Origin: Heracleum sosnowskyi
Taxonomy: Eukaryota; Streptophyta; Magnoliopsida; Apiales; Apiaceae
Assembly: GCA_030848705.1 (NCBI GenBank)
Contig: CM061242.1
Span: forward strand, 128,722,757 to 128,786,756
Direction: 5' to 3'
Length of the DNA stretch: 64,000 nt
Both the position numbers and the translations under genes were made by a program. This document shows positions 60,301 to 64,000 of the stretch, piece after piece; the stretch's first letter is position 1, and each line of letters opens with the position of its first letter. Under the pieces are notes generated by a model. That model had not been told where the DNA came from. It worked only from the letters and a program-made list of their open reading frames with translations, and made no database searches.

Positions 60301-61260
60301 TATTGGGTTAATTTGAGGTACAAAAGCATAAAGTACTTTTCTTTTTTTTGAGACTCAAGCATAAAGTACTTAGAGCTTCTCCAAGGAAGCAAAAACTAAG
60401 CACTATTCATCACTTCCAGTTTTAAGTTGGCAAAATACATCACATCAAATACAAGTTCATCTCCAACAAAATTGATATTAATCATTCTAAAAAGATACGC
60501 AGTTTTCCTATATATTCCTTTCCCTCCTTGTTACCTAGAAGGCTCAACAAATATGAACATAATTTCAAATTATGAGTCAACAAATAAGCATCTACAGCTA
60601 ACAAGTGATTCTGATACATTTAACCACTGACATTCGACTAACTAAACTTCGGAATTTAATATGTTAAAGCAAGAAGGATCACACATACCCATCAGGATAA
60701 GTACCACCCTCAACAGGTAAAATGGCAGTAGACTCCACTGCCGAAACCGCAGCTTTAATCTTACTAGCATTAACCCCATCATCAAAAAATGTAGACACAA
60801 CATTATCATAATTCACTTCCACAAACCTCCCCAACTTAAGCTCAACATCATTTCCCAACTTATCAGGCAAACCCAATTTCGGAAAAAGATCAAACATAAA
60901 AGAACTTGGCTTTCCATCATCATTATTCTCATCTCTAAGCCTATGATCACCCAAACCATTATCTTGAAAAAGACTTCGAGGGTATGTCGAAAAACACAAA
61001 ATTACAGCAATCAGACAAATACCCACAAGGCCTAAAGCACTTTTAGGACTACCCAACAAAAATCTCCTCGAAAAGAACTGATTTTGATGAGTAAAAGGTG
61101 GTTCTTGAAGTGGGTTTTCTTGAATTTGGCTAGAATCTTGTTGTGATGAATGATCAGTGTATGAAAAGATAGAAACAGTTTTTCCAAAAGATGGGTCATG
61201 AGGAGGAGGTAAAGTTATGATGACCACTTTGTTTAATTGTGATGATTCTTCATCTTCCAT
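54327..61260 (-). CDS. Membrane-anchored aspartyl protease (APCB1-like)
   Basis: Nine exons on the minus strand: 61260-60689, 58457-58340, 57978-57749, 57646-57407, 57002-56855, 56754-56669, 55425-55311, 55216-55144 and 54439-54327; all phases agree; 564 residues. The cytosolic N terminus begins with KVVIITLPPPHDPSFGKT; a membrane span lies near 75-92 (ALGLVGICLIAVILCF). The A1-family catalytic Asps are in DIDTGSDLTW (Asp 211) and IFDSGSSFTYF (Asp 417). Cys-rich text such as WVQCDAPCTSCAK and CETCQQCDYEIEYADHS is typical of plant atypical or nucellin-like proteases. The N terminus and order of motifs match Arabidopsis APCB1, which is known to process the co-chaperone BAG6 in defence. That role is transferred by similarity. 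Intron 1 is about 2.2 kb, and intron 6 carries a Helitron. Confidence 0.9.
56078..56503 (-). mobile_element. Non-autonomous Helitron, family 2, second copy, in protease intron 6
   Basis: 426 bp. On the minus strand it starts TCTATACTATACTATTACAA at 56503 after A and ends CGTGC-ATC-GCACG hairpin, GGTTATAAGCTAG at 56078, followed by T. Ends match the Helitron at 24647-26107. It lies wholly between exons 6 and 7 of the protease gene, in the same transcriptional orientation, so it is spliced out with the intron. Confidence 0.85.
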
Positions 61261-62787
61261 CTTTTAATTGCAAGTTTTTTCTTTGAGGCAATTTGACAAA
61301 CAGGTTGTGTGCAAGAAGATGGAAGAGAAGAGAATGGTCTTCTCTTTGAAAGTCTCCTGGTTTGGAGAGGAAGTGTAGAGTCTTGATTTGTCATGTCACT
61401 GTGTTGTGTAATTTATATGCAAGTGTGTGTGTGTATATATTTTATTATTTTTTGGGTGTGAGTCAAGGTGAATGCCCCACCTAATCGATGTGTATTTGTC
61501 ATTCTGTGTGCTTATTGGATTTTTTTCAGTTTGGGAAGTGAGATGGAAATTTTGCACATGGCGAGAAAGTACTTGGAAATTGCACAATATTTTCTTAAAA
61601 ATAAATGACCATTTTCCGTTGAAAAAGTCCTTGTACTAGTAGAAAAATTAGGTAGGTAAACGGCTTAAAATCATATTTTTATTAATTTTTTCGTTAATCT
61701 AATTATATTGTTCAAAAATTTATGCAAAAATAGATAGGTGTGCAAAATTTTATAAATTTTACCCTTTCAAGAATACATTTAATTTAACTAACAAGGTGCA
61801 GTATTTTATATACCATTTACAATATAAATGTAATGGCTAAGCTTTTATATCATTTTTGATTAAAAATTGCATCATATATAAAATCAATTTCTATTTAATT
61901 TTGTGTATCCATTAATTTTTGCATAATTTTTTAATCGATACGATTGAATTTTTGAAAAAATTATTAAAAATATAAATTTGAGAACGCTTAGGTAAAGAAT
62001 TTTTCTATCGTATCATGTAAATTCTCTTTACTTTTTCTTAAAACATATTCCCAAAATCGTTTTTAAATATTGAGTTTTTATCGTGTTATTGATTATTTTC
62101 TCATAAATCAAATGAATCTCAAGTGTAATAAAAATCACAGAAATAAAAAAATGTCATGTCTCCTTTGAAAATAATTTTGAGATTCTTTTTAAAATATGTA
62201 GCATTACTCATAACTGGATTGAAAAAAAAAAGTGAATCAAAAAATTAATTATATAAATTTACTAATTAATTTATCACACACACATAAAATTGTTAAAAAT
62301 ATTAATTTTTATTAACTTAAAATATTTGCGTGTGCTTTAATTAGAAAAAGTAGTGAAGCTAAATTTCTAATAATTTAATAAATTAATAAATAAGTAATCA
62401 ACTAGAGTTGCTCTAATCAAATGTTGCAAAAAAAACAATAACAATATGCATCGAAAAGAATAAGAGAAGACGGGGTGTTTATTTGAGAAAAAATTAGAGA
62501 TTTAAGTAAAGTTATTAGTGTTTGGTAGTTAGCGGATTGAGATAGTTTTTTGGATTCAAAAAGTTAATTTTCAAAACACACGGGGTGTTTGGAAGTTAGA
62601 CGTTTGAGAAAAAATTAGAGGTTTGAGCTAAGTTAGAGTTTTGACCGGATGAAATATTGTGATGTGTCAAGTTGATATATAACAATTAATTACCAAACAA
62701 TTTTATATAAAACAGCTTGTTATATTCGCCAATCAAACAATTAACCCAATCCTATAGTCAAAATAGTTAACTCAATCCGCTAACATC
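61261..62787. other. Upstream region of the protease gene and AT-rich spacer
   Basis: The first about 150 bp next to the ATG look like 5' untranslated region and promoter. GGGTGTTT words at 62472 and 62583, followed by related text (TTTGAGAAAAAATTAGAG), suggest a decayed hAT-type MITE or duplication, not proven. No gene. Confidence 0.45.
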
Positions 62788-62789
62788 TA

Positions 62790-63000
62790 CTCCCTCCGTC
62801 CCATTTATATTCCATCAATAAAAAAACATGTATTTAGCAATTAGGTAAAAATTGTCAAACTTAACCTCAATTATTTACATATATAGAAAAAATTAACATA
62901 TTTAACAATTATTTTGTCTTTGTAAGAAAATGTGGTCAATAATTTTGAAACATGTAAAAAGGGAATTATGGCTAATTTAATATAAACGGAACGGAGAGAA
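62790..63000. mobile_element. Stowaway-like MITE
   Basis: 211 bp with inverted termini, CTCCCTCCGTCCCATTTATA on the left and, read inward, TTCTCTCCGTTCCGTTTATA on the right. Flanked by TA at 62788-62789 and 63001-63002. Non-coding. Confidence 0.78.
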
Positions 63001-63002
63001 TA

Positions 63003-64000
63003 ATTTCCGAACAGGACAGCAGTAAAAGGAAAAAGTTGGGTTAAGACAAGGTTAATGATCTTTAGATTTAAAGTTTAAATGATCAGCCATCAGAGATATA
63101 TGATTGGGCCATCTCAGTGCAAGACTAATTATTGGGCCTGAATGGAAGATAAGATTCTGTATAACCATTTGAGAATGGGCCGAAGCCCTTTCATTTGTTT
63201 TATGAAAATTCATTAAAAGAACACATTGATAGTTGGTTTTTTGATGTGAGGTTAGGGCCGGTCCGGAGCAACAGAATAATTCTTACAGTTGGCTGTAGAG
63301 GCTAATTGGGCCGGGATTATTCAGGTGATTGAAAAAGAACAAAAAGTTCCGCAGGTTGTAAAAATCTTAAACAACATGAAAAACGAGTAAGATCGCCGTA
63401 CGTACGAGTTCATCTTTGGTTAGTTCGAAATTTTGATTTCAATTCTCGCTCATCCTAAAATTATCAAGAATTGATAGTATTACATAAGCCTAGGAGCTTA
63501 CTCAAGAATAAAAACCTAGTGGTACTGGTACAAGTGCAACCACCACCCAAGTACCAGAAATATTAATCAATTATTACAGTTAAATCTCGAAAAGTAAATT
63601 ATCTTTGAGATCGGAAAACTTTATTCGTTTATCAAGATTGTTCATTTACGGAGGTGATCGCAAATGTTTTGACATGGACTTCTTCTCCATTTGGACTTGG
63701 TATGGTTGAAACATGATGTTGGTAAATGGTACACCACTTAGCTCTCATAGACATAGTATACCAACATGGAAAGGGAGATTGCATTGCATGTTACAAACGT
63801 GAAGCCTACTACTAATGAACTAGATGCATCAATGATCAAACCCTCTTATAAATTACACCAACTTAATTAAATCTCCTTTTACAATGCAAAAAACTACTCA
63901 CCATTCATTTCCTTAAATTTCTTGCCAACTTCCATTACAACAACTAGAACCCTTTCTGTTCTGAACTTCACTTATCTTAGAAGCAGCATTCTTCAAAATC
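63003..64000. other. Right end of window, no gene seen
   Basis: It includes a TATAAAT motif near 63845 followed by CA/CT-rich text, which could be the promoter and leader of a plus-strand gene starting beyond the window. This is only a possibility; no start codon with a long frame is visible. Confidence 0.3.

Noticed and set aside
63840..64000. Possible start of another gene at the right edge
   Set aside because: The ATG near 63883 runs only ten codons to a stop; a TATA-like motif alone does not support a gene.

Overview
This window is nuclear DNA of a flowering plant, most likely a eudicot. Its genes have many short GT-AG introns, and intergenic DNA is AT-rich and full of plant transposon families (Ty3/Gypsy Tat-lineage and chromovirus elements, Copia, Helitrons, CACTA and Stowaway-like MITEs). 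The genes are typical plant genes: an ALMT channel, a GPI-anchored lipid-transfer protein and an APCB1-like aspartyl protease. I cannot name the species; an asterid such as a member of Apiaceae is only a guess.

Bases 1-29,500 are an almost pure transposon cluster. Two full-length Tat/Retand-type Gypsy elements lie head to tail, at 295-10109 (LTRs 4 differences in 414 bp, TSD GAAAG) and 10775-21229 (LTRs about 98% identical, TSD ATACT). Each has gag-pol on the plus strand, broken by a single stop codon, and a separate three-exon gene on the minus strand between pol and the 3' LTR. Then follow a 236-bp CACTA element (TSD ATC), a truncated Copia element with one LTR, two Helitrons on the minus strand and a Stowaway-like MITE.

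Bases 30,000-61,300 are gene-rich, with six host genes whose exon chains I could close in frame: a CCR4-type deadenylase (+, 14 exons), a secreted cysteine-rich peptide (-, 2 exons), a GPI-anchored nsLTP (+, 3 exons), a predicted plastid membrane protein (-, 2 exons), an ALMT9-like anion channel (+, 6 exons) and an APCB1-like aspartyl protease (-, 9 exons). A very young chromovirus (37776-43062, the comparable 244 bp of its LTRs identical, TSD CATTT) sits about 680 bp downstream of the CCR4 gene. Helitrons lie upstream of the ALMT gene and inside an intron of the protease gene. Bases 61,261-64,000 hold no gene that I can support, apart from a MITE.

The genes do not form an operon or pathway. 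The most interesting shared system is the retrotransposon antisense gene. In both Gypsy elements it has three exons, intron phases 1 and 0, a C-terminal coiled coil with an acidic tail, and a TATA-like motif of its own. Other notable points are a 132-bp duplication across the LTR/primer-binding-site junction of the young chromovirus, two +1 homopolymer frameshifts in that element, a (CT)61 microsatellite acting as the polypyrimidine tract of an nsLTP intron, and a covarying 3' hairpin in one Helitron family.
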